This document shows, piece after piece, positions 34,468 to 46,400 of a stretch of 64,000 nt of DNA (the stretch's first letter is position 1; each line of letters begins with the position of its first letter). The notes under the pieces were generated by a model. It ran no database searches. It saw nothing but the letters and a program-made list of their open reading frames with translations, and had not been told where the DNA came from. The DNA is from Proteles cristata cristata (taxonomy: Eukaryota > Chordata > Mammalia > Carnivora > Hyaenidae), in the NCBI GenBank assembly GCA_017311185.1, contig JAESUZ010003526.1, forward strand, positions 434,001 to 498,000. The letters run 5' to 3'. Both the position numbers and the translations under genes were made by a program.

Positions 34468-34670
34468 TGGGGGCTAGAGTCCGGTCACTGCGGGCCCTGC
34501 ACCCCTTCACAGTGGTGTGACCTTGGGCAGTGGGGTTTCAGCTCTCCGGGTTCAGGGTGACCCGTAACACAAGGGTGATAATGGTACCCATCCCATGGGG
34601 CTGTCCTGAGGGTGAGGGTTGTAGATGCAAAGTGCTTATTAGGACAGTGCCTGGTGCAAAAAAGGCCTCG
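34468..34670 (+). repeat. MIR SINE
   Basis: 'cagtggtgtgaccttgggcag', 'gggtgataatggtacccatcccatggggctg', 'aggacagtgcctggtgc'. Confidence 0.75.
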
Positions 34671-35570
34671 AGCAGGAAGTGGCTGCTACTTAAGGTTAGT
34701 CTGGGTGACCTTTGATGCCCCCGGACTGCAGCCCCTCGGGTCTGCCCTTGGGGTCCGTGAACGGTAGAGATTTGTTGTACCTTTGGGAAGGGGCCAGGGA
34801 AGGGAAGAGGGTGTGAAGAACCCTCAATGGCAGCCATGGGATCAGTTTATGCCAGCTTCCCACTGTGCCGATGGGGGCACTGAGGCCCAGGAAGCCGGGA
34901 CCAGCAGTGTGAAGCTGGCCTTTGTCGGCGTTGCGGCCAGGAAGGAGTGTCAAATGCAGAGTCCTTCCTGGGGGCTGCTCCCACCACTGCAGGGACTCCC
35001 CTCTGAGATGCAGAGCTCGGACATACAGAGCCAGAGCCTTGTACTGGGACCTCAGGAGGACAGGACAGGACCCGTAGCCCCTCGCCGAGCCCAGCCTCCT
35101 GGACTCAGGGGGACCCAAAGCGTCCGAGAGCCGAGACCTCACTCTGCCTAGAGTGGCCCGTGACTCTGATTGTAGAATCCTGGGCCCCACCCCCAGTGCC
35201 CCACAGCAGAATCTGCCTCCTACTGAGATGTGCACAGTCGTGTAGGAGAAACACCGAGATTCCAGCCAGGAAGACAACCCTTGTGCCACGGGGGACAGGG
35301 CACAGTCTGTGGATGGGACTAAACTCTCAGTCCCAGAAGCTTCCCTGGCTCTGGGGGTATCATCATCCCTCAGGGGGCCCTGCCTTCTAGAAGATCTGCT
35401 CTGTCTCAGACGCGCACAGCTCCCTGGAAGACGAGTACAACACGTGGCCCTTGCCACCCAGGGACAATGCCAGAGGCTCTGGAAGTTACTGGCCTGTCCC
35501 TGGGCTTCTACCAGGTATGAAGCACGGCAGATCTTCCGTCTCACCTCAATCCTTTAAGTGTGGTGTTAAT
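34671..35570. other. Unique intron sequence
   Basis: No repeat or gene recognised. A 282-codon minus-strand frame spans it without family resemblance. Confidence 0.5.
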
Positions 35571-35586
35571 AAGAATAGGTTTCAGG

Positions 35587-35806
35587 GGGCGCCTGGGTGG
35601 CTTAGTTGGTTAAGCGTCCGACTTTCGCTTAGGTCACGATCTCGCGGTTTGTGGGTTCGAGCCCCGTGTTGGGCTCTGTGCTGACTGCCAGCTCAGAGCC
35701 CGGAGCCTATTTCAGTCTGTGACTCCCGCTCTCTCTGACCCTCCCTGTTCACGCTGTCTTCCTCTCTCTCTAGAAATAAATAAAAAACATTAAAAAAAAA
35801 AAAAAA
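35587..35806 (+). repeat. Young CAN-SINE (felid type)
   Basis: Complete sense copy, from 'gggcgcctgggtggcttag' to 'tagaaataaataaaaaac' and a 17-A tail. A perfect 16-base target duplication AAGAATAGGTTTCAGG at 35571-35586 and 35807-35822 marks a recent insertion. Confidence 0.97.
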
Positions 35807-35817
35807 AAGAATAGGTT

Positions 35818-35935
35818 TCAGGTTTCATGAAGCCCAGAGAGGTTAAGTGAATTGCCCAGGGCCACCCAGCAGATCGCACAGAATGGGGATTTAAACCAGA
35901 GCTGTGTGGCATCAGGGCACTGGCGTTTATAGTCC
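35818..35935 (-). repeat. MIR fragment, antisense
   Basis: 'agcccagagaggttaagtgaattgcccagggccacccagcag' and 'atggggatttaaaccagag'. The young SINE just before it is inserted beside or inside it. Confidence 0.75.
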
Positions 35936-38330
35936 GGGTGGGACTGGGGGAGAGGTGATGCCTCCCTGCACCCCAAAGCCACACAGCCGGCCGCCTGCGA
36001 GCCCTCACAGTTGGCTGGCCTGGCCCTTGTGAATGTGACACCTCTCGGGAGCAGGAGAGGCCTGCCGTCACCAGCCCCACAGAACCAGCCAGGAAGGAAT
36101 CTCCTGCAGCCTTCCAGAACAAGACAGCGCTGGGGTCAGGCCGAGTTAGCGCTGTGCGTCTGGAAGAGGTTTTCTCCCCCAGATGCTGAGTGACTGGAAG
36201 CCAGCAGGGAGGGAGCTCTGACAGGGCCTGGTGCCGCTGGAGGTGAGGCCCGAGGGGGCCGGGCCGGGCCGAGCCTGGGCAGGGGAACGCGGGGCGCGCA
36301 GGACAGCGCGGGAAGTATTCTGATCACCTTGGGAGAAAAATAGTGCTGTTCAAAACCGCCAGACACTGGGCTCCGACGGTTGCCCTCCCTTCAGTATGAC
36401 CCTTAAGCACCTCCACATTTCACTTCTGTGTGGAAGAGGGGAAACCGGGCAGGATGAGGCGGCAGCTCAAAACCAAAGGCAAATATTTTCCGTCCTGAGG
36501 CAAGCGGTCCCAGGCCGCCTCCGGACCAGCCTCTGGGGCAGTGGCTGGTGGTTCGCTTTCCCCAAAGGTCAGTGCTTCCGGTCGCCGGGCTACGCATCCG
36601 GGGTGGGGGTGGGGGCGGGGCTGGCCAGGATCCTCCCCCCACCCCCGAGATTGCTGGGGGCAGCAGGCTATCCATCCAAGCTTTGCCCAGAAATGGAAGC
36701 TTCCTTCCTGGAGGGGGGGGTGGGGTGGGCAGCCAGGGCAGTGGTGGACAGGGTGGCCCCACAGCCCCAGCTGTTCATCGGTAGGGGTCCCCCACTCCGC
36801 ACCCAGTCCTGAGCCAGAGACACCTTTCGTGTCAAAATAGAGCTGTGAGTCCGTTGTCGGGGGCAGGGGGATATAAACACACAGGGCCACTAGGCCCTAA
36901 ATGAATTTGTAATTTACTCATCACAATGGCTGTACGCATTTGAAGAGCAATGGTACATGGCTGTGTGAGATTTATATTCAGGCTGCAGATGAATAAATGA
37001 GGCCTGTGTGCACTCCAGGCCTCGCCACAATAACCCTCCAGCCCCAGGAGCCAACCCCCTGACCTGGGAGCACTCGGGAGGGAGCCTGGCGCCTTGGGTA
37101 ACTGGATCTGCCCAGGAATTGAGTGGAGGGAGTTGGTGGTGGGCACTGGGACCTCTCTTTCCAGTTTCCCCCCATACCATCCCTTGCCCTTTTTATCTCC
37201 CAAGAAAACCAGTTTTCTGAAATTGCCGAAGGAGCAAGCCAGGACCTCATTATCTTGCGCCCTCAAGCCCCTGGGCACCTCCCTGATGCCCAGCTGCTGG
37301 GAAGCAACGCAAACGAGCTTGAGGCGCTACCCATGGGTCCAGGCAGGGGGACTGAGAAAGGTCCCCAGAATGGCCCCTTCCCTGCTCTGGAGCTCAGTTT
37401 CCAGGGCTGTGAAATGAGAGGTGACGTCACTTCCTAGAAGGGCAATTTGAGGGTTAGAAGTAAAATCTATCAAGGCACCTTGGCCATAGGAGGGGGCCAG
37501 ACAGCCTGCTATCTGATGCCGCTGCTGTTACACCCCACCTGACAGTCTGAGGTTACTGAGAACTTTCTAGATCTGAGGGTGGCCCTGGGCTCCGTATCTA
37601 GGCTGGCTGGGGGGAGAAGCCCCTTGAGAAACCACTCTGCCCTGCAAGGCCCTGCTTGTGCCCTCTCTCTCACCTCCAGGGCAGGCCGGGCCCCCCAGCT
37701 GCAGCGACTGGCCCAGAGGTGTCATCAATAAACCCAGTGGCACCTGCTGTCCTCACATCTGTAGTCCACATGCATCTTCACACCCTCTGCCCCCCCACCC
37801 CTCCCACCCCCGCCTGCCAGGCTTCTTACCATAATCCCGGCCAGAGGCTGCTCCCATGGGGGGGGGGAGGGGGACGGACCTTCCCCACCCTCCAGCTAAA
37901 CTGGGGAGAGAAATCTGGCTCAGATTCCCAAATACTGTGTTCTTTCCTGCCACTAAGCCAGGCAGCTCCTTGCCGCTGGAACGCCCTTTTCCCTCCTTCC
38001 CAGCCCACCACTTCCTCCAGTTTTCCCCTGTATTTTGCAGCGGCTGTCTTTTACCCCACCTCATTCAGGAGGGGGTCCTTAGGGGGCCCTGTACCTGTGG
38101 GTCTCCAGGATTGGGCGTGAGCAGAGTCTGGAAAATGTCAAGTGACTGATCCAGTCAAAGCCTGGAGGGGGTTTCTGAGCTCAGCCAGCCCTTCTGCTGC
38201 CCCCTCCCTTGGGGGTAAGGACAGGCTGGGGTTTGGGTGGGTGGCCTTTTGGAAAGCAAGGTAATGGGAATGGACGTGAACTTCCTGCTGCCTCATTCCC
38301 CTGAGGAAGGGGGTGGGGGTAGGGGTCTGG
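35936..38330. other. Unique intron sequence
   Basis: GC-rich unique sequence with several G-runs (36595-36720, 37858-37872). 36890-37010 is an AT-rich block without repeat features, treated as a candidate element. No gene recognised. Confidence 0.5.
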
Positions 38331-40560
38331 GCTGCTGGGCGCGACGGGGAAGGGGACTGGAGGGAGGGGCGAAAGGGGGCCTTAAGGAGCTAAGCCAGAG
38401 AGGAGGGAGACCAGGCTGGGGAAAGAGGCCCCCGCCCCCCCGCGGTGCGCCTTTGGCACGGGCACGGGCGGGGTCCGCCTTGAAGTTGGTGTGCAAACCC
38501 GCTGCTGTTTAAATGGTGTGTTTGTTTGGAGTGGCTCAGGGAGGAGGCCGAGATGGGCGGGAGGCAGCACCCCACTTGGCGCCGCCGCTGCCGGAGGGTC
38601 GGTGTGTTAGAAGCTCCAGCTTTGTCGATGACTGAAGGGTGGGCGTTGAGGAGTGAAGGGCGAAAACCGAAGGGGGGGCTCGGCGCCCCGGCCCGGCCGC
38701 CCCCTGTTTTGCGGAGGGAGCGCCGGAGCCGCCTCTCGCAGTCACGGCGAGCAGGGAGGGAGGCGAGGGGACGAGAGCGCCGGGCTCCCCGCCCCCACCC
38801 CACCCGGTTCCAATATTTCGCAGAAAGGCACGCGGCTCCTAATCGGTCCTTTCCAGGCTGAGACTTAGCTGCGCGATGCCCGCGCAGGGGCGGGGGCCGC
38901 GGGCCGGGGGAGGCGCTCAGAGGCCGGAGCCGCCGAGCGAGGTGAGGAGCCCGCGTCCACGGCTGGTGGAGCGGGCGGGCGGGCGCGCAAACCCGAGAGG
39001 CAGATATAGAAAGGGGGGCAGGTTAAAAATAACCCTCTCCGGCTGGGAAGCTCGCGCGCGCTCTCTCGCCTCGTTCGGTGCCAGAGGACTCCAGGGGAGG
39101 TGGCGTTGGGGAGGGCAGCGCGGGATTCCCCCTCCTCCGCGGGGCGGGGTGCCCGTCTGCGCGCCGCGGCTGCACGTGTGCGGGGCCGCGCGCCCGGGCC
39201 CCCTGCACCCGGCCGCGGGGCGCCCCCTCCCCAGGCCCGGGCGCAGCTGGCGGTGGCCCCCGCCCGTAGCCTGCGCGGCTGGAGGGAAGCGCTCCATTAT
39301 TCATTATTTACGAGCGTTAATAGGTTTGAGGCATCGGGGGTGGGGGGGCGCGAAGGCGCCGTGGGGACCGCGGCCTTAGGGGAAGGGGTGGGGAGGAAGG
39401 GGGCAGGGCGGGGGCGGGGCTGCGGCGCGGGCCGCGAGCAAGAGGTCTCCGCCTCGGCCCCGGCGATCCGGGCGCACCTCCGCCCGCCACCTTCTGGCAG
39501 CCGGGTGCGGGGGCTGCGCGGGGCGCCGGGAGGGAAGCGCGGCCCTTTGATTGTGCCTTTCGGCCTCTGTCCTCCGCGTCCTCGCCCTTTCCGAGGAGCG
39601 GGGAGGGGGCTGCGGGCCGTACGCCCCGCCCTGCGCGCCCCTCGCGGCCGCCGCCGCGTCCCCGACGCCGCCCGGGCCTCATTTATCATCATCTTTGGTC
39701 AAGTGGAGTGTGCAAGGAACAGCTGCTTCACTCGGCTGACTTCCGAGGGCGGATACAGCGGGAATCAGGGAGATGAATGATGGGGGCTGGGGGGGGGGGG
39801 GGCAGAACCCCCCGGGGTCCCAGCGCTGGCAGGAGGGAGGCGCGGAGCGTCCAGCGCCGCCTCCGCCTCGTGGCGAGTGCAGCGCCCCCTTCCTCTCTCT
39901 CCCGCCGCCTCCAATTACCGCGGATCGCGGACTGGGGGCGCCCCGGGAGGGGGGCCGGGCGCGGAGAGGCACCTCTCGCCGGCGGAGGACGGGCGGGCGC
40001 GCTGCTGGCGGAGCCCGAGGTCGCCGTGACCTTGCTGGGGTCAGCGGGTTGGGCTGCGGAGGAGGCGGCGCGGCGTCTTTGGTGGCGCTTTCCGGATTGG
40101 CGCAGAGGCAGGGAAACCAGGCGGGGGCGAGCGGGGGTGTGAGGGGGGAACACAAATAGAAGGTGAAATTTTACCTGCCCCTGAGGGAGTCCTGCGGATT
40201 TTCTCCCGGCAGCAGCAGGCGCTCTGCCTTTGTCTTACACGGCTGAAACATCTGTTGCAGAGGGGCGGCGAGGCCGCAAACAACCCCCGCACACCCTGCG
40301 CGGCTCCCCCATCCCCTGCTCGGCCCTCGCCCGGCTCCCGGACTCGCGGCACGGCGTTAACCCTGCTCGCGCTGGGGCGCCCGCCCGGCAGCCCCCCTGC
40401 CGCAGTACGCGCCTCCGTGCGGAGCTCCCTGCCAACCCCCCCCACCCCCCCGCCTCAGAATGGGTCCTAGCGGGGGCTGCCCGGTGGCCCTTCCCCGCTT
40501 GTAGTGGGTGCGCGCTACCCATCGGGGGCGGGGGGCGGTTGCGGAAAGGGTTAATGGCCT
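38330..40560. promoter_or_regulatory. Large CpG island (candidate internal promoter of RAI1)
   Basis: About 2.2 kb of high GC with very many CG dinucleotides and no recognised repeat. GC boxes are scattered (39405-39420, 38877-38890) and a splice-donor-like GAG|GTGAGG lies at 38939-38946. It sits 9-11 kb upstream of the large coding exon. Open frames here (up to 226 codons) are Arg/Ala/Gly/Pro-rich frames without stops, as expected of any CpG island. Confidence 0.75.
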
Positions 40561-40719
40561 AGTCGCAGACCCTAATTGTCAGACCTGAGCCCCGCTTCGT
40601 TTCAATTACCCTAAGTAGAGACTGAATGCGCAATTAACGAAGTCAGCTTGCCAACTGGAAAGCCGTCCCCGCTTTCACATTGAGCAGAATACTCCACCAG
40701 CTGACTTGGACTAAGCAAT

Positions 40720-40800
40720 TTCCTCCTCTCTCCCTTTCTCTCCCTCTCCCTCTCTCCCTCCCTCCCTCCCTCCCAACCCCCTCCCTCTTTTTCTCTCTCC
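40720..40800. repeat. Pyrimidine-rich tract
   Basis: About 80 bases nearly all C and T (CTCCCTCTCC units) between two regulatory-looking blocks; potential triplex-forming or simple repeat. Confidence 0.85.
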
Positions 40801-40929
40801 TTAATAATAAAATTATACCAAGCAGTTTGCGGTGTGGCAGGCGGCCAGAAAAGCGTTTCTTTAAACGCCGCCGTCTCACAATTAGGCAGCAAGAGGATTT
40901 GACACGCCGTGGCGGCCTGACAGGCGGCT

Positions 40930-41699
40930 TCCTCCCCTGGGGGCTGGGGGGAGGGGGGCGCCAATTCCCTGGCTCCCCCGGGTGGAACGGGGCTGGGAGG
41001 GGCTGGCTTGTCGAGCCTCCTGGCTGTGGGATGCTGCGGAGAGGGGGTGCCACACGCAGGGAAGGGAGAGGTTGTTCCCTCCTAGGCTGGGGAAGGGGGG
41101 GCGCGACTGCATTCCCTGGCTCCTCTGGGGTGTCCAGCAGGAAGACCTTGACCCCTCCTCTCTTTGGCTTCCAGCTCTGAGTTCGTTTTCTGGGTGACCT
41201 AGGGGCACAGAGCTGTAGAGGGGTCTCAGCCATGCTGGGCCTCTCGGACAAGTCACTGGCCCTCTCTGGGCTTCTGTTAATCCCTCTGCAAAAAAAAGGG
41301 GGGGGGGAGTTTGACCTAGAATATGCTCTGTAGAAAGTGACTTCTGGTGGTTCACTGCTGCTCGCAGCTGGCCTTGTTGGTGGGAGGCAGAGGGGGAGGT
41401 AGGCAGCCTCAGGTCAGGAACAAGCCAGAGACCCTCTCCAGCTTGGGCCCCAAAGGCACGTGGGAGAGTGTCCGCACCGCTCCCCTTGCCCCCAGCAGCC
41501 ATACAGGCAGCTAACAAATCGGGGTGACTTTGCAGGATTGCCGGGGATTGGTGCCATGACAACACAGGGCATCTGACCGTTAGCTGTGGCAGCCAGGCCA
41601 CCTGTGAAGAAGGAGGGGCGACCATGGTAGTTGCCCTGCTTGCTCGGTCCTGCCTGTGGCCGCCTTGAGGCCGTCCCTTCCATCTGGTGGGCCCCCACC
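40930..41699. other. Unique intron sequence
   Basis: GC-rich downstream flank of the CpG island, with an A-run/G-run at 41290-41310. No gene recognised. Confidence 0.5.
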
Positions 41700-41845
41700 T
41701 TTCCACGTAATGGCCCCTTCCTTCCAGCCTCCCCTGACCACCTCCACTCCCCACCCCGCAGCCTCCTGGGTGCCTGTGGGCCTCAGGAGGGCAGGGGCCC
41801 TGCTGCTTTGTCGTCTGTATCCTCAGCACCCAGCTCTACCCCCAC
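41700..41845 (+). repeat. L2 fragment
   Basis: 'tccagcctcccctgaccacctcc', 'ctgctgctttgtcgtctgtatcctcagcacccag'. Confidence 0.5.
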
Positions 41846-42074
41846 CCCACCGTAAGCCAAAAAGGGCTTGACACGAGAGGGGAGGGGCTGTGACCCAGGA
41901 ATGGAGTACAGAGCTTTGTCTTTGCTTCCTGACTGGCTACTGCACGAGTCCTGGCTGGCCTTCAGGCCTGTCGTCCTCAGGCGTCTCTGGGCAGCATCCT
42001 TCAGAGCTGTGCTGAGGTTGAACAATGCGCTCAACCCAGAGCGGAGCCCCTCACCCATCCCATCTGTCCGTCTC

Positions 42075-42290
42075 TCCAGGCACTATTTAATTGGCACCTG
42101 CTGGGGACAGTCTCTGCGCTTAGGGCTTAGGACCCAACAGATGAAAAAGCCCCCTGCCCTCATCAGGCTGCATTCTAGTGAGGGAGGCACATGTACAGCA
42201 GCTCATTATACCATTAATTATGTAATTACCACGGTGGTAAGTGCCACTGAGAAGTCCTGCAGGGACCCAGCAAAGGGGGGGGGGAGGGGG
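42075..42290 (-). repeat. L2 3' part, antisense
   Basis: 'ggcactatttaattggcacctgctg', 'agccccctgccctcatcagg', 'tctagtgagggaggcacatg', 'ggtggtaagtgccactgagaag'. Confidence 0.65.
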
Positions 42291-42984
42291 GAGCGAGCCA
42301 TAAAACCTCCTCATTTGGTGCCTGGGGTGGAATGCCCTGGAGGTTGTTAGCACCCCTGGGGGCCACAGCCGCCCCTCTGCTACGCCACTCCACAACATTG
42401 CCGTTTGTGTGCTGGTCTCAGGACTTCTCCCAGGGGCCAGGGAAAGTTCTGGGTGCTCCTGCTCTCATTCCTTCACACGGAGCTCCCGCGTGTGCCCTGG
42501 AGCACGTGCGAGATGCCCACATTCTCCCAACAAGGCCCTGGCTCTGCCCTCGCAAAGTTCCGTGTGCATCAGTTACACGGCGTTTGACCCCTGGGAGCCT
42601 GTCACGACATACAGCCCACAGGTGGGTTCTCTTGAACTTTGGGGCGTTGAAACTTTTTACTTGGTTGATAGCATTTATGGAAACGCGAGAGTTCCCTTTT
42701 TATACGTATATAAAAACTACAACTCAGAAGCTCTGGCATCCTTACTCCCACAAGGCAGAAATCTGCTGGGGTTCAGTGGGGCTCCCCCTGGCTTTGGGAC
42801 CAGGACTCTTAATTTGCCTCCCTCCCCAGCTGCTCACTTCACTCAGGCGTATTGCCTGCCAGACCCGAAGAAGGTTGCTCTTTGTCGAATGAGGAGTTGT
42901 GGCGATAAGCCCCCCATCCCCACCTAGCCCTTCTGCCATCGGCTGCTTGTTCTGGATATTTTCATAGGGTTAATGTGACATTTA

Positions 42985-43340
42985 CACATTATTCATTCAA
43001 CAAATATTTATTGTTCTGGGATGTGGGGATGTGGCCGTGAACAAAACCGGCCAAAATGCCTGCTTGCATGGAACTGTAGTTCTAGAGAGGAGAGACAGTC
43101 ATAAAGCCTGCTAAGCCACATGGCGAACTGAAAGGAGGTGAGCACTTGATAGAAGTAGGTGAGAAGGAGACAGTGGGTGCTCTTCCAAGCACAGCATCAA
43201 GGAGGGATACCAGGGAAAGTGACCCGAGCAAAGGCTTAGAGCCCAGGGAGCAAGCTCTGTAGATATCACACTGGTATTCCCAGCAGACGAAACAGCCAGT
43301 GCAAAGGCCCTGAGGCCCAGGGGAATAAAAAGGTTTTCCC
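42985..43340 (-). repeat. L2 LINE, antisense, well preserved
   Basis: 'attcattcaacaaatatttattg', 'gccgtgaacaaaaccggcc', 'gcttgcatggaactgtagttctag', 'aacagccagtgcaaaggccctgagg'. Confidence 0.85.
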
Positions 43341-43410
43341 AAGGCCACAGAGTCAGTCAGCAGCTAGCAGGCCACTGACTTGGGGCCTTGGTGCTTTGAC
43401 TTCCACAGGG
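43330..43410 (-). repeat. MIR fragment, antisense
   Basis: 'ttttcccaaggccacagagtcagtcagcagctagc' resembles the MIR antisense core; overlap with the L2 end is uncertain. Confidence 0.45.
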
Positions 43411-46400
43411 ACCTGATGGTCTCTTGGGGGCACATGGGACAAGCTAGGGTGACAGGTTGGGCTCTCTCTCACCACCTTTGCCTCTCCTCAAAGTCAGCAG
43501 ACACACAGATCCTATGTCATCCACGTTGTGCAGTTGCCTACAAGGCCAGGAACTTCTCAGGGTTTGGTGGAGAGGATAGCAGAACAGCCTGGGAGACCCC
43601 GCTGTGGGCCCCTGAATGTGTGGGCCACAGACTCCAGGCCTCTTAGCTGTTTGCATCCCAGCAGTCGATACCCCCCATTTTTCCTTGCCCTCATTTTGAC
43701 AGCCACAGGGAGAGGTGGTGATTTCGTTTTTCTTGAATGGCGAATAAAATGATCTAAAAACAATTACTGTCCACAAGAGATGGGTAAGTATGGAGCTGAT
43801 CATATAGGTGAGCTCCCCCCACGCCCCGTGGTGCGGGTGGCTTTGGAATGCCAACCGCCCAGCTGCTGCTAAATGCCATCTTGCTACCCCGAAGCTCCCC
43901 GTGGGGACGGCCAGCCGGCCATTGCCCTTCACCACCTGGACCGTGGGTCCCTTTGGCTCACGTGGCCCAGGTCTGTGGGCCGGTCGACCACTGCATCCCA
44001 GAAACGGCACCATGGGGTGCTGGGGTGTGGGTGCAGAGCGGGGCTGGGCCTCAGAAGTCAGACACCCACGCTGATGCTGCCCAGTCGCTGGGCTGTGGGA
44101 CTTGCGCAGGTGAGTCTTCCCGGAAATACTACGGCTTCTAACTGGGCCTGGGGCTTCCGGGACTTAGCACACTCCACAGGCCCTGCCTTTCCCCCGGGGC
44201 GGGGCGACCTCCTGGCGTGTTAGCGGGGGAGACCTTCAAGTGCCTTAGGAGGGTCTCCGAGTCCTTTGCAGCTGGGTCCTTGGCATGGACAGTGTTGGTG
44301 GGCTTTGAGGGAAGGCTTTCCAAACGCCTGGAGAGCGCAGAAGTCCCATTCAGACTTCCTCCGAAGAGCCCTGGGGTCCGCGCCTCACCTGGGCTCCGAG
44401 CCTGGCTGGGGGCCCACCTGCCGTCTGGCGAGCGCGCCGAGGCAGCGTCCCAGCTTCTCGCCCTTTTGCCTCTTAACATTCAGGACCTCCAGCTTCTCGC
44501 CCTTTTGCCTCTTAACATTCAGGACCTCCAGCCCCCACGTCCTCCCCCTCAAGGCCTTGCAAAGGGGTACAGCGGACTCCCATAGGGTTCTCCCAAGAGC
44601 ACGCACGGATGCCCACAAGGAGAAGGGGTTGGGGGGCTGCCCACACAAGGTGGTCTCGAGGGTCCATTCTCTCAGGAGGGGCTGCCTTGCCCTCTGGGAC
44701 TTTCTCTGCCCTAGGCTCGTTCCCCTTTGCACCTGGCAGCGCTCTTCCAGCTGGCTCAGTCCCTCCCTCCCAAGAGCCCCCGGGCCAAGGACCCTCACCT
44801 GTCCCAGGGGCCTGCAGGGGCTGGGCTGTTTGTCCACTCCTTGGAAGCCCGCCCATTCCCCTGTTCAAGCCAGGCCCTTAGGATTCAAAATAGACCCCAC
44901 AGGACAGCAGGAAACCTGGCTAGTGATTTATCATATTAATCAAGGCTTCCTGTTTAGTATTCATTACCCACCCCGGATGGGGAGGCTTGAGGTGGGTCCT
45001 ACGTTCTTCATTCCTCCCTGGACACCCCCGGCCTCATCCCCAGCCTCCTGACCCAGGTAACTTCCCCCTTCCTAGTTCCCAGGCCTTGAGTGGGTTGGGT
45101 TTGTACATTTTCCCCTGCAGCTACAAATCAGGAAACGGGTCATAAAACAACCTTGGATAAGTGAGTGGGATGGAACGCGGCCTCAGAGCCGCTGCTGGGG
45201 AACAGAATGCTTCCTTCTCTCTCTCTCTCCTTCCTCCCTCTCTTCCTCTCCATCTCCCCACCCTTCCCCCCTTCCCTTCTCCCACCACCCCTCGCACTCA
45301 GGAAAACCTCCAGCCACAGCCTCCCAGCTGGGCTCCATCAGGTCCGCTGTGGGGGCCGTGGCGGCTCTGGCCCACACTGTGCCCGTGTCCCTGACCAGGG
45401 GCCTGTCCTGGGGAACTGAAGGGGCTGTGGGCCCAGCGACCTCTCTCTGGGGCTGCCCAGGGACAGCAGTTACCATGATCATGGGCGGCCCGTGAGCACC
45501 ACTGCTCATGAGTGGACCTCCCTAAGGGGGAATCTGGCTCCTTGAATAGAAGGGGGGGGTCCTGACCTGGTTTTCAGGGCCTCCCATGCTGCAGAGGGGA
45601 CCTCTGTCCTTCCCTTGCGGTGCCTTCTTGCTGTCATTCTCCAAGATGTCTTCCTCTAGGTGGGAGTTCTCTTGGCGTGGGGTCCAGAGGAGGGAGCGTG
45701 CCCCTGTGGTCTGGTCGCAGCAGCTGCTGCAGGCATCCCGCAAAAGGGACTTCGCTGTGGGTGGGCTCAAAGGGAGCTTCTTGCCCTCCGAGCCGCACCT
45801 TTAGGGCAGAATAGTCAAAGCATGAACGGAGCAAACCTGTGCAGAGTAAGCACCCGTGGACCTATAATGCCTTTGGTGGGGAGCAGACAGGGCTGGGCTC
45901 ATCTCCCCCCACCCCTCCAATTTCATGGCTGCGGAGATGGAGCACTGGAGCGCGGAGGAGCAGTGAGGCCCATTGCTGTGCTAAAGGCCTGGGGCACTGG
46001 CTGCAAGGGCCAGGGCCCTGAACCAGCTTTGTGCTGTGTGTGGCCTTGAGAGCATGCCTGTCCCTGAGCCTACTCTGTTCCCTGCTCACTGTTTCCCAGT
46101 GGCCCGGGAAGCCAACTTCCAGGAGTTGTCATAAGGGACTTGTGTCATAAGCCTCGCGCCTGGGGCCTGGAGGACATTCAGGACTGACCTCCTTCCCCTC
46201 GAGAACTTCAGAGATCAGGCCTTGACCAAGTGTCTGCAGCAAGGATGGGGAGGGGGGGGCTGGGCTGGCCCAGAAGGAGCCCCAAGAGGATGTGTTGGGG
46301 GGTGCCCAACCCCCACCCCATCTCCCTCCTGCTGAACCTACAGAGGCCAAACCCCCAGTCTGCCCCCAATTGCCGCCACTTGCCTTCCCCGGGTTCAGAG

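Noticed and set aside
38880..38945. Non-coding RAI1 exon ending at the GAG|GTGAGG donor
   Set aside because: Only a donor-like word and a CpG setting support it; without transcript evidence or a recognised 5' UTR sequence I cannot call an exon.
39100..39780. 226-codon plus-strand frame in the CpG island
   Set aside because: Typical of GC-rich sequence lacking stop codons; no conserved motif.
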